DNA of 64,000 nucleotides, from the NCBI RefSeq assembly GCF_001638985.1, contig NW_017265147.1, positions 589,545-653,544 on the forward strand, read 5' to 3'. Positions within the stretch are counted from its first letter, which is position 1; every line of letters begins with the position of its first letter. Below are positions 36,397 to 48,267 of the stretch, piece by piece. The position numbers and the translations under genes are program-made. Origin of the DNA: Phycomyces blakesleeanus NRRL 1555(-). Lineage: Eukaryota > Mucoromycota > Mucoromycetes > Mucorales > Phycomycetaceae. The notes beneath the pieces are model-generated. The model was not told the DNA's origin and did not search any database. It worked only from the letters and a program-made list of their open reading frames with translations.

Positions 36397-36686
36397 CAAG
36401 CATTTTTATTGGTCCGAAAATGAGGACATTTTTTTTGAGCCTCCCTGCTTAAATGTCAAAACTTCATCTTGTTTAAAGTTTTTTTTTTTTTTTTGCAAAA
36501 AAAATAGAAGTCTCAACGCAGAGAGTTTCTAAATAGTAAAACAAATATGTCAGCAGTAGAAGAACTCGAAAAAAAATTAAGATTCCATAAAGCCTTGTAA
36601 TTTTATAATTTTACATATACAAAATGTCTATTATCAAAAAGGTGCACCATATATAATTTATTGGCGTGGGAATCAAAGATTGTAAG

Positions 36687-38582
36687 CTAGGATTTATAAA
36701 AATCTTCGTGAAGCTTTGGAAAGATTTTGGATTTTGGTGATATAACATATGTTTCTTTTATGAAACCATGTTCTTCAATTGAGGACTGCGAGCCAAAGTT
36801 TGAAGTGTCTTGCAACAATATAGCCCTCATTTCTTCTGCTTCTTTGACAACAAGTTCCTATAAGAGTTATATTTAAGTAAGTAATATTTATAGGCGTAAG
36901 AAGAAGAAAGTTAGGCAAACCTTGTAGCAAAGAAGCTGCTCCAAATTATCTTCAGTGAATTTTATGGCTTTATCATCGGTTAGTGGAACTTTTATGGTTC
37001 TTCCAAAATGGCTTGTCACATAGCAACCTGGTGCTGCAAGTCTCAGTTCTGTGAATATAGCCTTCAAACCTAAAGATAAAGAATGAGATTATGGTGAAGC
37101 ATTCAAAACATTTAACAACTTATATTACCACAAACTTGGCCATTGATTATTATTCTTTTTTTTTTGCAACCTTAAGGCTTAGGCTGCTACGTTTTATAAT
37201 CGAATTGAGGATTGACTTTGCCTCAAGAAGGACTTTACAAGCGTCTGTCTTTACAAGGCGTTGTTCCTTGCCTTGTTTTTTGAACTCTATATTTGAAATA
37301 TCGTAGTTTTTTCCTTCTACAGACAAGCAAAGTCGAAGATCGACCTTGAACGAGTTGTTCAACGTATCCCCCCTATCCCAATTGAGAGAGAGAGGTATAT
37401 TAAAATTTTGAATGATATTATATATTATTAACATATTTACCAAATGAGGTTTACAATTGAGCCTTCGAAAAGTGTCTCAAAGATGTTTGACCATATTTTA
37501 ATTATAAGCGAACATTCAGACATAGTCTTCCATCTCTGAATATCGTCCTTTTTGTGACTTAACAAATTGTATCTATAATGTACCATAATTAATGAGACGC
37601 CATATAAAATCTGTATCGATATGGGAAACCAGTAGTGATTGCAATCGAGATTTTGTAAAATGTTTATGGTACTTTCCAAAATCATCATCGGAATTATCAC
37701 TTTTTTTTGCATAGAGCATGTTTTCATATATATATATATACTTACATATGGGCTATTATAATTAGTCTCTTTCTATCATCACCATCAAGGTCAAATGATT
37801 GGGTGATATAAAATTTATATTTCTGTTGGGGTGTCAGCTAAATATTTGCATTGTGCAAGTGTCAATGGTTAGGTATACTTGAAAATATATATCGGTGTAT
37901 ATATGTAGTACCTTTTCAGCAGATTTGTATAAATTCTTGAGATCTTTGCCAGGCTGCGGGATGATTACTTTACGTAAATTGAAACGAGTTATCAGTGCTT
38001 GATGAGCTTGACTGTCAAGTTTCAAAAACTTTATAAATGTATCATCATTGATATCAATGATTGAATTTAAACAAAGCCTTGGAAAGTAACAAACTGTGTT
38101 AAGAAAAAAGAAACAAGCGTAGAAACACTTATACTTGTACTCACATTGCATAATACTTTTCGATTGCATTCAAAGTGTTATAGGGCTTTCTGTGATAGTT
38201 TAAGCCCAAAGTTCTTACTAAGAGCATAAGCGATTCTTTATGGCCAATAACATGAATGTAATCGCTGTCATCAACTTCTTTATCTTGTTCCTGATTATTC
38301 AATATAAGTTACTTTTGTTGCTAGCATATAAAATCAGGAGCATATATCCTTACCTGAACTTTGTTAGGGCATAATTCTTCTGACTCTTCTTCTAATACAT
38401 CAAAGCTGTACTTTAGAGATATGATTGAAATGCCACATAATACTAATTTGTATAAAAAGTTTACCTATATTTAATCTTTTTCTTTTTCTTGCCTCATTAA
38501 ATAATCGAACTTGTGTCTCTGCTTGATAAATAATAGCTTCTTCAGCAGCAGCATCAAGGGCTTCAATAGCTTTATCAGACAT
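36687..38582 (-). CDS. Repeated-family protein of Mucorales type, possible PD-(D/E)XK fold, nine exons
   Basis: Minus-strand exons: 38582-38465, 38410-38354, 38290-38145, 38077-37912, 37837-37746, 37572-37441, 37372-37171, 37061-36921, 36857-36687; about 407 aa. Recognisable stretches are VIGHKESLMLLVRTLGLNY, KVIIPQPGKDLKNLYKSAEK, then FKVDLRLCLSVEGKNYDISN followed by IEFKKQG and FTELRLAAPGCYVTSHFGRT. The D...IEFK spacing resembles a PD-(D/E)XK nuclease core, and I know similar proteins as a large lineage-specific family in Mucorales; both points are inference. Anomaly: exon 1 ends in phase 1 while exon 2 needs phase 0, so either there is a 1-nt frameshift, a mis-set first exon, or a 22-nt intron ending at an upstream TTAG. 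Junction 7/8 uses donor GTTGCA with acceptor TTTGAAG. The gene may be newly inactivated. Confidence 0.5.
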
Positions 38583-39030
38583 TTTATCTTAATGGTGTCA
38601 AATAAAAAGGAGATGAAATAAAAAATAAAATAAAATAATCAAATTTTGTGCTTAAAAACAACAAAGCGTTTACAAATTTTATGGCGTAAAACTATCTTTT
38701 ATAATATTTGACTAATGTAGCACTATATCTATTATCAGGGAGGTTTGTGCAATTTTGTTTTATCAATCTCTTTTCCAATGTACTAATATGAACAGAAATG
38801 TCCTACCAATTTTTTGAAGTTTCATTTTGGGGAACCTTACGGACAGCCTGGCAGGACAGCCTGAACAGCCTGGACAGCGTGTACCCTAAGTTTAGGGGAC
38901 GGAAATTCTTGGTGAGGGGTGACATTTTTATTCTACCGGACCACAAATCGTGGCCTTTTTGCCGGCACGGAATGTCTATCTGGTTCCTAAGGATACAGAA
39001 TATTTGAATAAAGACATTCTTCTGTACTTT

Positions 39031-39612
39031 TCAGAAAAAGAGCGGATGGGGATTACTTACCGGCTGGTACTGTCTGACTCTGAGAATATGTAGGTGAAAG
39101 AAAGGCAAAGACATGATACGCGTAGGCAGGTCAATAAATAGTAAGATATCAAACAAGATTGCGTCACAATCTAATGAAAACAGCTCTTTATGATCTTCTG
39201 CATAACTGGCTACCGATATAGTGTATTTGCGATTAATTATTATTTCTTTGTTGTCACGTCTATATTTAAGACTGCTAATTGAATATACAGAATTTGTTTT
39301 TCGTATGAAACAGCATCTTATTATTAAGTTGCTCAAATACAGGCTGTGGCTCTTAAAATAATGAAAGTTAAGTGCCTGGCGAGAGATGAATGAACACGAA
39401 GTGTAGGTACAAAGTAGTAAAGCTAATGCGTACAATGAATATATTGTATTTCTTTGAGGGCACACCATTTTGCCCTGAAGGATTAGAGAAAGACGCCGGT
39501 CTCCGGACATGTAGTCAGAATTGATTAGTCCGGTTAGATAGAAATATCGTACCCCACCAGGAAACGTGGTTACCGTAAGATTGCACCAAATTTTATCTTT
39601 ATTTTCACACAA
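39031..39612 (-). CDS. Hypothetical ORF inside TIR element, 193 aa
   Basis: Uninterrupted frame from ATG 39612 to stop 39033-39031, lying entirely inside the 38738-40362 inverted-repeat element. Begins MCENKDKIWCNLTVTTFPGG and contains hydrophobic runs (YSLYALALLLCTYTSCSF). No catalytic motif or family is recognised. It may be a chance frame or the decayed remains of an element-encoded protein. Confidence 0.25.
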   Translation of the reverse strand: MCENKDKIWCNLTVTTFPGGVRYFYLTGLINSDYMSGDRRLSLILQGKMVCPQRNTIYSLYALALLLCTYTSCSFISRQALNFHYFKSHSLYLSNLIIRCCFIRKTNSVYSISSLKYRRDNKEIIINRKYTISVASYAEDHKELFSLDCDAILFDILLFIDLPTRIMSLPFFHLHILRVRQYQPVSNPHPLFF

Positions 39613-39788
39613 AATAATTTTTTATTTTTGCACCAATAATTTCCGGAAAGAGTGTATATATAATTCAAATAATTAAATTTTAAAGAATGTCATAGAAGAA
39701 GTCATGTTAATATAATATTTACATCTTTAAAAGTATATTTTTAACATATTTTATTTCTGCATCTTCCTTTGAATATATCGTTAGCTTA

Positions 39789-40207
39789 GAGCATCTCCAG
39801 CAGTATCTAAACCCAAATACTAAATATCCAAATTAGGATTTACCGCGCTAGTACAAATAAAGCAATTTAGTATGAAAAATATCAAGGTCACTCCAGCAGT
39901 TTCTTAACACAGATTCTAAAGAGCTGATGATTTTGGTGAGGTTTTTCCTAAAGTCTGAGATTTAAAATTGAAAATTCAAAGTCACAATATAAAAAATGGA
40001 AATTTAGTAAATGATAGAATCTAAACAAATTCTGAGAAAACCTACAGAAGTTTAGATTTTGATTCAAAAAGTTTAGATCTAAATTCCGGATTTGGGTATT
40101 TAGATTTTTGTTTAGAAACTGCTGGAGACGTTTTTTTGGAAAATCTAAACACTAGTTTCCTAATTTGGATATTTAGTATTTGGGTTTAGATACTGCTGGA
40201 GATGCTC
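39789..40207. mobile_element. PIF/Harbinger-like MITE nested in TIR element
   Basis: The two ends are perfect 50-bp inverted repeats starting GAGCATCTCCAGCAGTATCT and continuing AAACCCAAATACTAAATATC. Immediately outside both ends is TTA (39786-39788 and 40208-40210), a 3-bp target duplication as produced by PIF/Harbinger transposases. A second, inner inverted pair (CTCCAGCAGTTTCT at about 39893 and its complement at about 40112) shows a nested or duplicated-arm structure. No coding capacity. Perfect arms suggest recent activity relative to other relics here. Confidence 0.85.
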
Positions 40208-40399
40208 TTAGCAGTTTAAAATAATGAAATATTATTGGCTAAAAGTGCTTTGGAAAAGGTGCCCTTTTTACAAAATCTTTTTTGGAAGTATGAAACAGAA
40301 TATTCCTTTTTAGGCAGGTAATTTCCTTTCTAATTTTGTTACAAAATTTGCACAAACCTCCCTTTTATTTCTATAAAATCAAGACCGTTTAAATCATAA

Positions 40400-41344
40400 C
40401 CATAAAGCACCTCAGCTCTATGTGGTAGCAATTATAGATAATGTCTTGAGCTACTGCATAGTTAAGATTGCAGAATCTGGAGCATACGGATGAATTAGCA
40501 ATTATAGATAATGTCTTGAGCCTCATCTGTGCCAGAGAAAAAGCATTCTTATTTGGCTAATTACGCGTATAACAGTGCCATTGCTTGCAGATAAGTATTT
40601 ATTCATTATCACTATATAAAAATGGTACTAACTATTGATAACATCCTCTTTTTTTATAGCATCTTCACTCTACTAATAGGCCCTATGTGGTAGCAATTAT
40701 AGATAATGTCTTGAGCCTCATCTGTGCCAGAGAAAAAGCATTCTTATTTGGCTAATTACGGGTATAGCAACACATGAGCTACAGGTAAGCTTTATTTCTT
40801 TGATAAATATACAAAAACGGAACTAACTATTAAAAATATCTTCTTTTTTATAGCATCCTCACTCTATTAATAAGCCCTATGTGGTAGCAATTATAGATAC
40901 TGTCTTGAGCTACTGTATAGGTAGAGATGCAAAATCTGGGTATATAGATAAATGGGCAATTATAGATAATGTCTTGAGCCTCATCTCTACCAGAGAAAAA
41001 GCGATCTTATTTGGCTTATTACACGTATAGCAACATATGAGCTACAGGTAAGCTTTATTTCTTTGACAAATATACAAAAACGGAACTAACTATTAAAAAT
41101 ATCTTCTTTTTTATAGCATCTTCACTCTATTAATAAGCCCTATGTGGTAGCAATTATAGATACTGTCTTGAGCTACTGTATAAGTAGAGTTGCAAAATCT
41201 GGGTATATAGATAAATTAGCAATTATAGATAAGGTCTTGAGCCTCATCTGTACCAGAGAAAAAGCAATCTTATTTGGCTTATTACACGTATAGCAACATA
41301 TAAGCTACAGGTAAGCTTTATTTCTTTGATAAATATACAAAGGT
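40400..41344 (+). repeat. Tandem array of exon+intron modules (4 units)
   Basis: CTATGTGGTAGCAATTATAG recurs at 40418, 40683, 40877 and 41140 (spacing 265, 194, 263). Units 2 and 3 carry a complete intron: GTAAGC...AACTAAC...TTTTTTATAG, both exactly 69 nt (40785-40853 and 41048-41116). The exon-like parts of units 3 and 4 (40854-41047, 41117-41310) are both 194 nt and open for about 56 codons (INKPYVVAIIDTVLSYC..., then AIID(N/K)VLSLI and TREKAILFG) before a shared TAG. Each exon has an internal repeat of GCAATTATAGATAATGTC; in unit 2 the stretch between the two copies is deleted, which explains its shorter 194-bp spacing. In unit 1 the donor is ATAAGT and there is a 1-nt shift. Confidence 0.8.
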
Positions 41345-41622
41345 GACTGATAGATACAGACTGAAATTAAAATTTTCTGAATATGACAAAGTTCGTGAAT
41401 GCTTTTTGTAATACACACACTCCGATTGAATGAAGTACAAACTACAAAAGCCTTAATAGGTACTATAATTATTAGTGAACCTGGTAGAGTCATATTCGGG
41501 GAATGTAATATATAGGCCCATATCGTTACTAAACACAATATTCATGATTACACAAAATCAATAAATCTAAACTACACTTCTTTTTATTTATTTTTTTAAT
41601 GCTTTTCTTATTCAAATCACAC
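41345..41622. other. Spacer between module array and Tc1 relic
   Basis: The fourth module breaks off at about 41342 in the middle of its intron, after ATATACAAAG. The following 280 bp are AT-rich and probably belong to the 5' region of the Tc1 relic. No gene. Confidence 0.4.
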
Positions 41623-42657
41623 CATGTCTCACCAAAACAATAAAATAACTCTTCCCAAGTGAAAGCAGCTCTCAGATTATCAAAGTGGACTGATGATCGG
41701 TGGTGCTATAACAAATGGCGCAGCTGCTGAAATTGCTGAAAAGAATGGTATACCTCTAATTATGTATTCCACAATCTATAGACGGAAAGATACTGGAATC
41801 GCATTTCCTGATATGCGAAAAGGAACTTCGAATGTAATGGGTGAGTGAGATGAAGACGAATCGGGAGACAATACTTGGGGTCTTACTACCTTCATATCTG
41901 ACATCTTAAGGCATTCCATCTCAAAGTCTACCATTCGCCGAACTGTTTGTAGACCTGTATTATCTTCTTGTAAAGTTGTATACAAGTCACTGCTATCAAA
42001 AGCACACAAGAAGGAACGATTGATATTTTCTAATCATACCAGAGAGACCGATCAGAGATGGGATCGCGTCATCTCTAGTGTTGAGTCAAGGTTTATGCTT
42101 TTAAGCAAAGATGGCAATACTAGAGTATGGCGGTATCCTCAAGAAAATTACAGAGAAGAGTTCACTAGACCAATATTGTAGTGTGATAGAGGCTCCATTA
42201 TGGTTTGGGGCTATGTATGGGCAGGAAGAGTTGGCCCATTGATAACCATAAAAAACAAGCTTGACAAGTATGCATATATGGACTTGATAAAAAGGAAGGT
42301 TCTTCCATTTATGGAGTATCTCAGTGAGAACAATGATGAGGAGTTTATCTACCAAGAATATAATGCCCCTTGTCATAAGTCTAAGCTTGCAGAAGAGTAG
42401 AAGAAGCGCCAGAATTTGCCAGTAATGATATGACCGCCTGACAATCCAGATCTCAGCCCCATAGAGAACTTATGGGCATATCTTACCAGGAAAGTGAAGG
42501 CCAGAACCCCCTCTCCAAAAATCTTAATGGATTGGAGAGGTCTATTAATATAGTATGGAAGGATATTCCGGTTGAAGTTTGCGAGACACATTGCATGACA
42601 ATACCCAATCGCATACATGAGATGAATAAGGCTCACGGAGGGTCAACACATTATTAA
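41623..42657 (+). pseudogene. Tc1-like transposase, near full length, with multiple stops
   Basis: One frame can be followed from ATG 41623 to about 42657 across at least seven in-frame stops (for example TGA near 41660 and 41848, TAG near 42178 and 42398). Matches to Tc1 transposase: RWDRVISSVESRF (family WSDESRF, first Asp lost to Val), RVWRYPQENYREE, GSIMVWGYVWAGRVGPL, QEYNAPCHKS (second Asp lost or shifted), PPDNPDLSPIENLWAYL (third acidic residue kept). Two of three catalytic acids and the frame are destroyed, so the element is inactive. It lies just behind the exon-module array. Confidence 0.85.
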
Positions 42658-43638
42658 TTTTTTTTAATAAAGTTACTTTTTGTTTTTTTTAAGAGCTATA
42701 TCTTAGTATATGTTTTCAAACATGGGTTTTAAGTGAAAGTAGATGAACTAGCGTAAGAATGTTAAAGAGTTTGATGTCTTGATTTGGTGGAATATTAAAT
42801 ACTGCATTCAGTATTGATATGGGCCTGTATTGTTAAATGTTTTAGAGAAATAAAGAGGAGAGAGGGAAAGTGATCTGAGGTTGGCTATTTAAACATAAGG
42901 GAGTGATAAAAGTCTAGTCACGGCTGATCCTCATGATAGTAGTCTTACAACCACTATTCACACCAATATCCATATTTACGCTTTAAAATGGTGTCTTTAT
43001 CATAGGTGTTCATAAGAATGAATTGTTTTCAATATATATATACAAATCAAAAATGGCCAAATAATGACATATTCAAGGTTGTTCGAAGATTTTCTTTTTA
43101 ATGTACGGATATACTTTCAATGGTTGACCACATCAGATGCAACAAGAGTCAAATGCCATGTCTGGACATCACAAATATCTTAGCCCTACAAATTTGTATT
43201 TAAAAGGGTTGACGTTATTTTCACACATTTGTTTCTCTTTTGTCCGCGCCAAAATGTATAAATATGTGTATATCAATGCATGATAGGGTGACTGCTTCTA
43301 CGAGAAATTTGACGACAGAAAAAATATATAGTAGTAATAGAAGAAGTAGAGTAAGAAGAGGACTATGAGATGAGAACAGCTGTTCTATATAATATATGTA
43401 TATTTTACTAATATTGTTCTACGGTCTATCTTATTGTGTTTTACATTAATTTATCTTAGTTTAGAATCATTAATTAGAGAAACACTAAAAAAATAATACA
43501 AAAAAAATTAAGAAATAAAAATAAAAATAAAAATAAAATAAAATTATATTTATATTTATATATAAAATGAAAATACAAAGCACTTAATTTTATTTATTTT
43601 TTATTTTTATTATCTGTATCTATATCTTCTTCTTTTAA
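42658..43638. other. Transposon 3' flank and 5' flank of CCCH gene
   Basis: The first 200 bp match the flank of the Tc1 relic at 11.8-12.08 kb. The rest is AT-rich with ATAAA pentamers (43515-43545) and a T/A-rich leader before the ATG at 43639. Confidence 0.5.
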
Positions 43639-43783
43639 ATGACAAGCAATATAACGAGCCACTCGAATAATAATGCCTTTACTGAAAAGCAATCTAATTC
43701 AGAGCACTTTAACTTTTTTGGATCAACCTTAAATCATAAACCTTCATCAGATCAAAAACACCACCACTACCACCACCACCATC

Positions 43784-43818
<35 letters not shown>

Positions 43819-45521
43819 AATGAACAACCGTCATTACTTAGAGAATCCAACAAGGACGATGGATTAGGATTCCTAAGAAGTTTGCTGAGACCAAAGCCAA
43901 GTCAAGACATCAACAAAGAATCACACCAAACCCATGCAGACTACACAAAATCATTAAATCACATAAAACCAAGTGCAGTTGCACCACCGCTACAGATCAC
44001 TCCTATCAATAAACTACACCAGACAACTGTACCTCAGCCTATGGTTCATTCGACCAACCAACACATGCCTGGTCATGGTACAACTTTGGAGACTAGACAG
44101 ACATTGAATGCCTTCCATACACAATCGCAACAACAATCGCAACTTTTAAAAGCATCGCTTACTGATCGTACGGGCGACCTATCTTTACCTCAAGAATCAC
44201 CAAATAAGAAACGTAAAAAAGAAACCGCAAAAAACTATTTTAAGAACAAGAAGAATAATAATGATAAAAAGAAAGCTTTGCAGAATGTTAATCAACAAAA
44301 GGTAATATATATATATATATATATACTTTTAAAAGAAAGAAAAAGAGATAGGGAAGAATAAAGGTAGTGCGTGTTTGTAATGACTTAGTATATGTTTGTT
44401 TCTTAGACACATCGGATCAATAGACACAACGACGACTGTAAAGAGAAAGAGACAAAGATTAGAGGTGCTGGCGCTGGCGCTGGTGCTGGTGATGATGATG
44501 GCTGTGAAAATGATGAATGTGACTTTGATGAGCTCATGGCTCTATACGAATCAGCAGGATCAAGAACCAACAAAGCTATAAAGCTTCCTGGATCAAAACC
44601 TAAAAAAAAGCAGAAAGCGAAAGCATTACCGCTACCTGTTGAAACTACCGCAGCTATTGCACATATCTCAGCTAGCACAGTCGGTGCAACAACTACTGTA
44701 AAGTCTGGTGGAGCTGATGCAATCAATAGTAATAATAATAAATCAATTGAAAGTACATCCAACAAGAAAACCCAATTGCCATGTCGATACTGGATTCATG
44801 GGCGATGCCAACAAGTAAGGTTTCTAAAGAAGTAAAATAAAGAAAAGGCCAACTTGGAATATAACTATTGTCAGTTTATTTAATTGGTTTTGTTTCAATT
44901 CTTAGGGTGATACTTGTCCATTCTTGCACGAGGGTGAACCGCTGGTAACTGTGTGCCGATTCTTCAAGACGAATTCATGTTATAATGGGGAGAGTTGTCC
45001 ATTTTCTCATGTAAGTTGGACTAATGTTTTGATAAGACCTTAATAACATTATTACTATCATTATTAGGATTTAAAATTAGAGCCCTGTCGTTTCTTCCAT
45101 CTAAAGGGTGTATGTGAAAACGGAATCGGATGCCCATTCTCACACGAACCTTTGACAAGAGACTTTCGGAGGAGACTTCACTTGTCAACCGGACCATGCC
45201 GGTTCTTTCATTTCAAGGGATTCTGTAATGATGGAGAAGAGTGCCTGTTTTCTCATGAGCCTATCAAGGAAGCTCAACTGGCCGAATTGGAAAGTACATT
45301 AGAGTTATGCAAGCATTATCATCTATCTGGCACCTGTAAACAAGGAGACAATTGCTTCTTTTTGCATGATGAAGCGTCAGAGAGTGCAGTACAAAAGTTT
45401 TTGGTAAGAGAGTGAAAGATATGTAATGTAGATACAAAATAGTAACATTTCTATATTTTATATCAATATCGATTAGGAAAAAAACAAGGCCAATAAGAAT
45501 ATCAACGTTAATGAAAATTAA
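43639..45521 (+). CDS. Five-finger CCCH zinc-finger protein, ZC3H4/6/8-like, 518 aa
   Basis: Exons 43639-44301, 44407-44814, 44906-45010, 45068-45403, 45477-45521; 1557 nt, all phase 0 junctions. The N-terminus is disordered with HHHYHHHH and poly-Gln (CAA repeats), then basic runs (KKRKKETAK). Five CCCH fingers follow: CRYWIHGRCQQGDTCPFLH and CRFFKTNSCYNGESCPFSH (C-x7-C-x5-C-x3-H), then CRFFHLKGVCENGIGCPFSH, CRFFHFKGFCNDGEECLFSH and CKHYHLSGTCKQGDNCFFLH (C-x8-C-x5-C-x3-H). The repeated FSHEP + charged helix after fingers 3 and 4 is like metazoan ZC3H4/6/8 (RNA-binding, transcription restriction), so an RNA-binding nuclear role is likely. The first intron lies in a (TA)n tract. All zinc ligands are intact. 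Confidence 0.85.
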
Positions 45522-48267
45522 GCTAACAACAATGAGAACTCATGGAAATATTTTTGATCAGTTTGTTCATCGCACACAAGATAATCTTTATATATATATG
45601 TTTCAATATGTTTCAATTTATGACTATAAACTTCTATTTGTTTTTGTATTAATATTTTTGTATGTGGATGATTTGACATTTGATCTTAATTTAGACAACC
45701 GGCTGTTTGATGAAAATAGAAGCACCTTATTACTAATATTAATATTAAAATTAGTATTTATATTTATATAAAGAATTTAAAGAGTAAAATGGTTAGATCT
45801 ACTGCTGACATGTACATATGCATATGTGTATATAGGATGATTATATATGTAGATATTTATAGGAGACTGCAGATTTGTAGAAAAAGGGCTTGTTACACTA
45901 AATAATATAATGATAATGATAATAGTGGTGCTTCTGTATTAAAGCAGAATATAAAGAAATTAAAAAGTAAACAAAAAAGTACACTGAAAAAACCTGTATC
46001 TATGTTTAATGAAAATGAATATAGAAGGTGTTTAGATATATGCACATAAATATGCTTGTTTGATATTTTACAAGTATTATTGTTAAAGAAGAGGAGGACA
46101 ATTATGGCATTTGTAGATACTAATAAATAAAGAGTATCACCTATCATACATCTCATATTTCACATCCCACATCATAGCAACAACAAAATGTGCATATGGC
46201 TTGGCAGTTGATTATTATTTGTTATTATTATTATTTGGGGGGGGAATGAAGAGGGGGTGATTTTTATTCCATCTCCCTTCATCTTTCTTTATATATATCT
46301 CGGAATGCACCATTTTCACAGGCTTGGTCCGGCCAGAATTTGTATTGGATTGGATCCGTAACACCAAAAAATAAAAATAAAAATAAAATGGCTGGGTACA
46401 AGATGTACAAGATGTACAAGATGTACAGAAAGTACACAGGGACAAAAGTGTACACAGATTCATAGCCAAATATAATACACTACAGACACTACAGCTACAA
46501 CTACAGCTACCTACACCCATACGAACGTAGTATGGTTATGATTATTGGTATCTGTAGCTTTTGTTCAAATAGTCTGTAGATAATCTTTCTTTATCTACGG
46601 ACATGAGGTTTTCTAGACTGCTCTCTCCTAAACAGAATAAAATAAAATAGTCTTTCAATGACATTTCCCTTTAATAATTACAAGAAAGGCAAATAGCCAG
46701 ACAACAGAAGGGAAGAAAGGAGGTTGGAAAGGTGAACAATTGTATTTCTCTTTCTCTCTTTCCTCCTTTCTTCTGTCTGACTACAACAACAACTTCTTCT
46801 TCTTATTTGCCTTTTGATAATCCGCATATCACAACTAAATACAGTACAATACTCAGAGTCCTTTGTGTGAATTACACAATGATAAAAAAAAGAAAATTTC
46901 AAAAGAAAAAGCTTATATATATTTGTTAACCACATAACCGGATTAATATATTTGTTTAAAAATTCAAAAAAAAATCTTTGAAATGGCAGCAACAAATCAA
47001 GTTTCAGGCCTGTTAAACTTTCATTTTTGATTTTATTTCCTTTTGAATTTTATGTACCACTTTTTAATATTTTTATTTTTTATTTCTTAAAGTATAGCCA
47101 CATCAGATCTTCTTCCCTTTTTTTTTGAACAATGTATGTATGTAAGTATCTTATTAACTAAGAACCACTTAATGATCAATACTAACAAAGTAACTCTTAC
47201 TATTGTTAGTACAAACAGCAGCAGTCAACAATCAATGGTTGGTGTTCCAATAGTCACTAGTTACTAGGTAGTTTTCAGCTTTCGGGTTTCAATTTTTTTC
47301 AGTCTTCAGTGGACATTGCATCCTTGTTTGTGTCTATTAAATAAAGAAAAGTGTGACTATAGATTGTTGCTATGCACAATGGTTGCTTTGTAACAACTGA
47401 TGTCATTATCTCAGCAACAGCGAAATAGTTGAACAGTTATACAACAATTTGTATCTAGGCATATTAATATAAAGATAGCAACAGTAAACAATTATTCAAC
47501 TCTACCAATAAGACACCATGTGAATTTCTGTATTATATATATATATGTTTGGTTGCCATGGTTCTGTAGATAAAATGTAGATATGTATACCTATGTATAT
47601 ATATGTGTGTGTGTATAGATACATACATACAAAAACTACAATACGATATTATATAATATAAAATGTGTATATATGTATATATAATAAAATATAATTGAAT
47701 TGAATTGAATATTGTATGTTGCTTTTGGAAATCATGAATTTAAACATCCGTCTTTAATGGTCTCTTATACCTCAAAAGGCAAGAGGCCTTTCCTCCCTAA
47801 GAAATAAAGAGACATTCTCTGTATGTTGTGTTGCGTGGGTTAACCAAAGCAAACAAGCACGTTTGATTTTTACGCCCTAATTATATATATATATATATAT
47901 TATTTTATTTTATTTTATTTTTATATATACATATATTTCTTCTTCTTCTGCTTCTTCTTCTGCTTCTTCTTCTTCTTCTTTTGTATATCCATATATACGC
48001 CCTAGTTACTCACTTTGGTTTTGTAGAGAAATATACATATATATACATTATATATATAAATATATATTTTTGTATATATATATATTATATACATACGTAC
48101 ATATATACATACATACACAACACAACACAACACAACACACGCACACCGCACTACACTACACTACACTACACAAAAGACTTGGTTCTTTTTTTCTTTATCT
48201 TTGACTCTATAATACACTGTACTACATCCTACGTCTTGTCTTGTCTTATCTCTTGTCGAATCACACA
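45522..48267. other. AT-rich intergenic region, 2.7 kb
   Basis: Contains ATGTACAAG/TGTACAAG direct repeats near 46400-46440, a hairpin ACTAACAAAGTAA...TTACTATTGTTAGT near 47181-47212, (CTT)n/CTTCTG polypyrimidine tract at 47938-47982, and ACAAC and ACTAC pentamer runs at 48115-48172 just upstream of the next gene. Short ORFs (46215-46520, 46678-46995 minus) follow the simple repeats and are not credible genes. Confidence 0.5.

Larger units (their letters stand above)
38738..40362. mobile_element. 1.6-kb TIR transposon relic
   Basis: Ends are inverted: GGGAGGTTTGTGCAA at 38738 and its reverse complement ending at 40362, followed by a one-base gap and TTTTGT (about 22 bp in total). Inside are a non-AT-rich stretch at 38795-39010 with GGACAGCCTG direct repeats, a 193-codon minus-strand open frame (39612-39031) without known family, and a nested MITE at 39789-40207. 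The open frame has no DDE motif I can identify. A superfamily cannot be assigned. Confidence 0.55.

Noticed and set aside
47938..48172. CTT and ACAAC/ACTAC repeats as a CRISPR-like or regulatory array
   Set aside because: These are ordinary microsatellites without unique spacers; a promoter effect is possible but unsupported.
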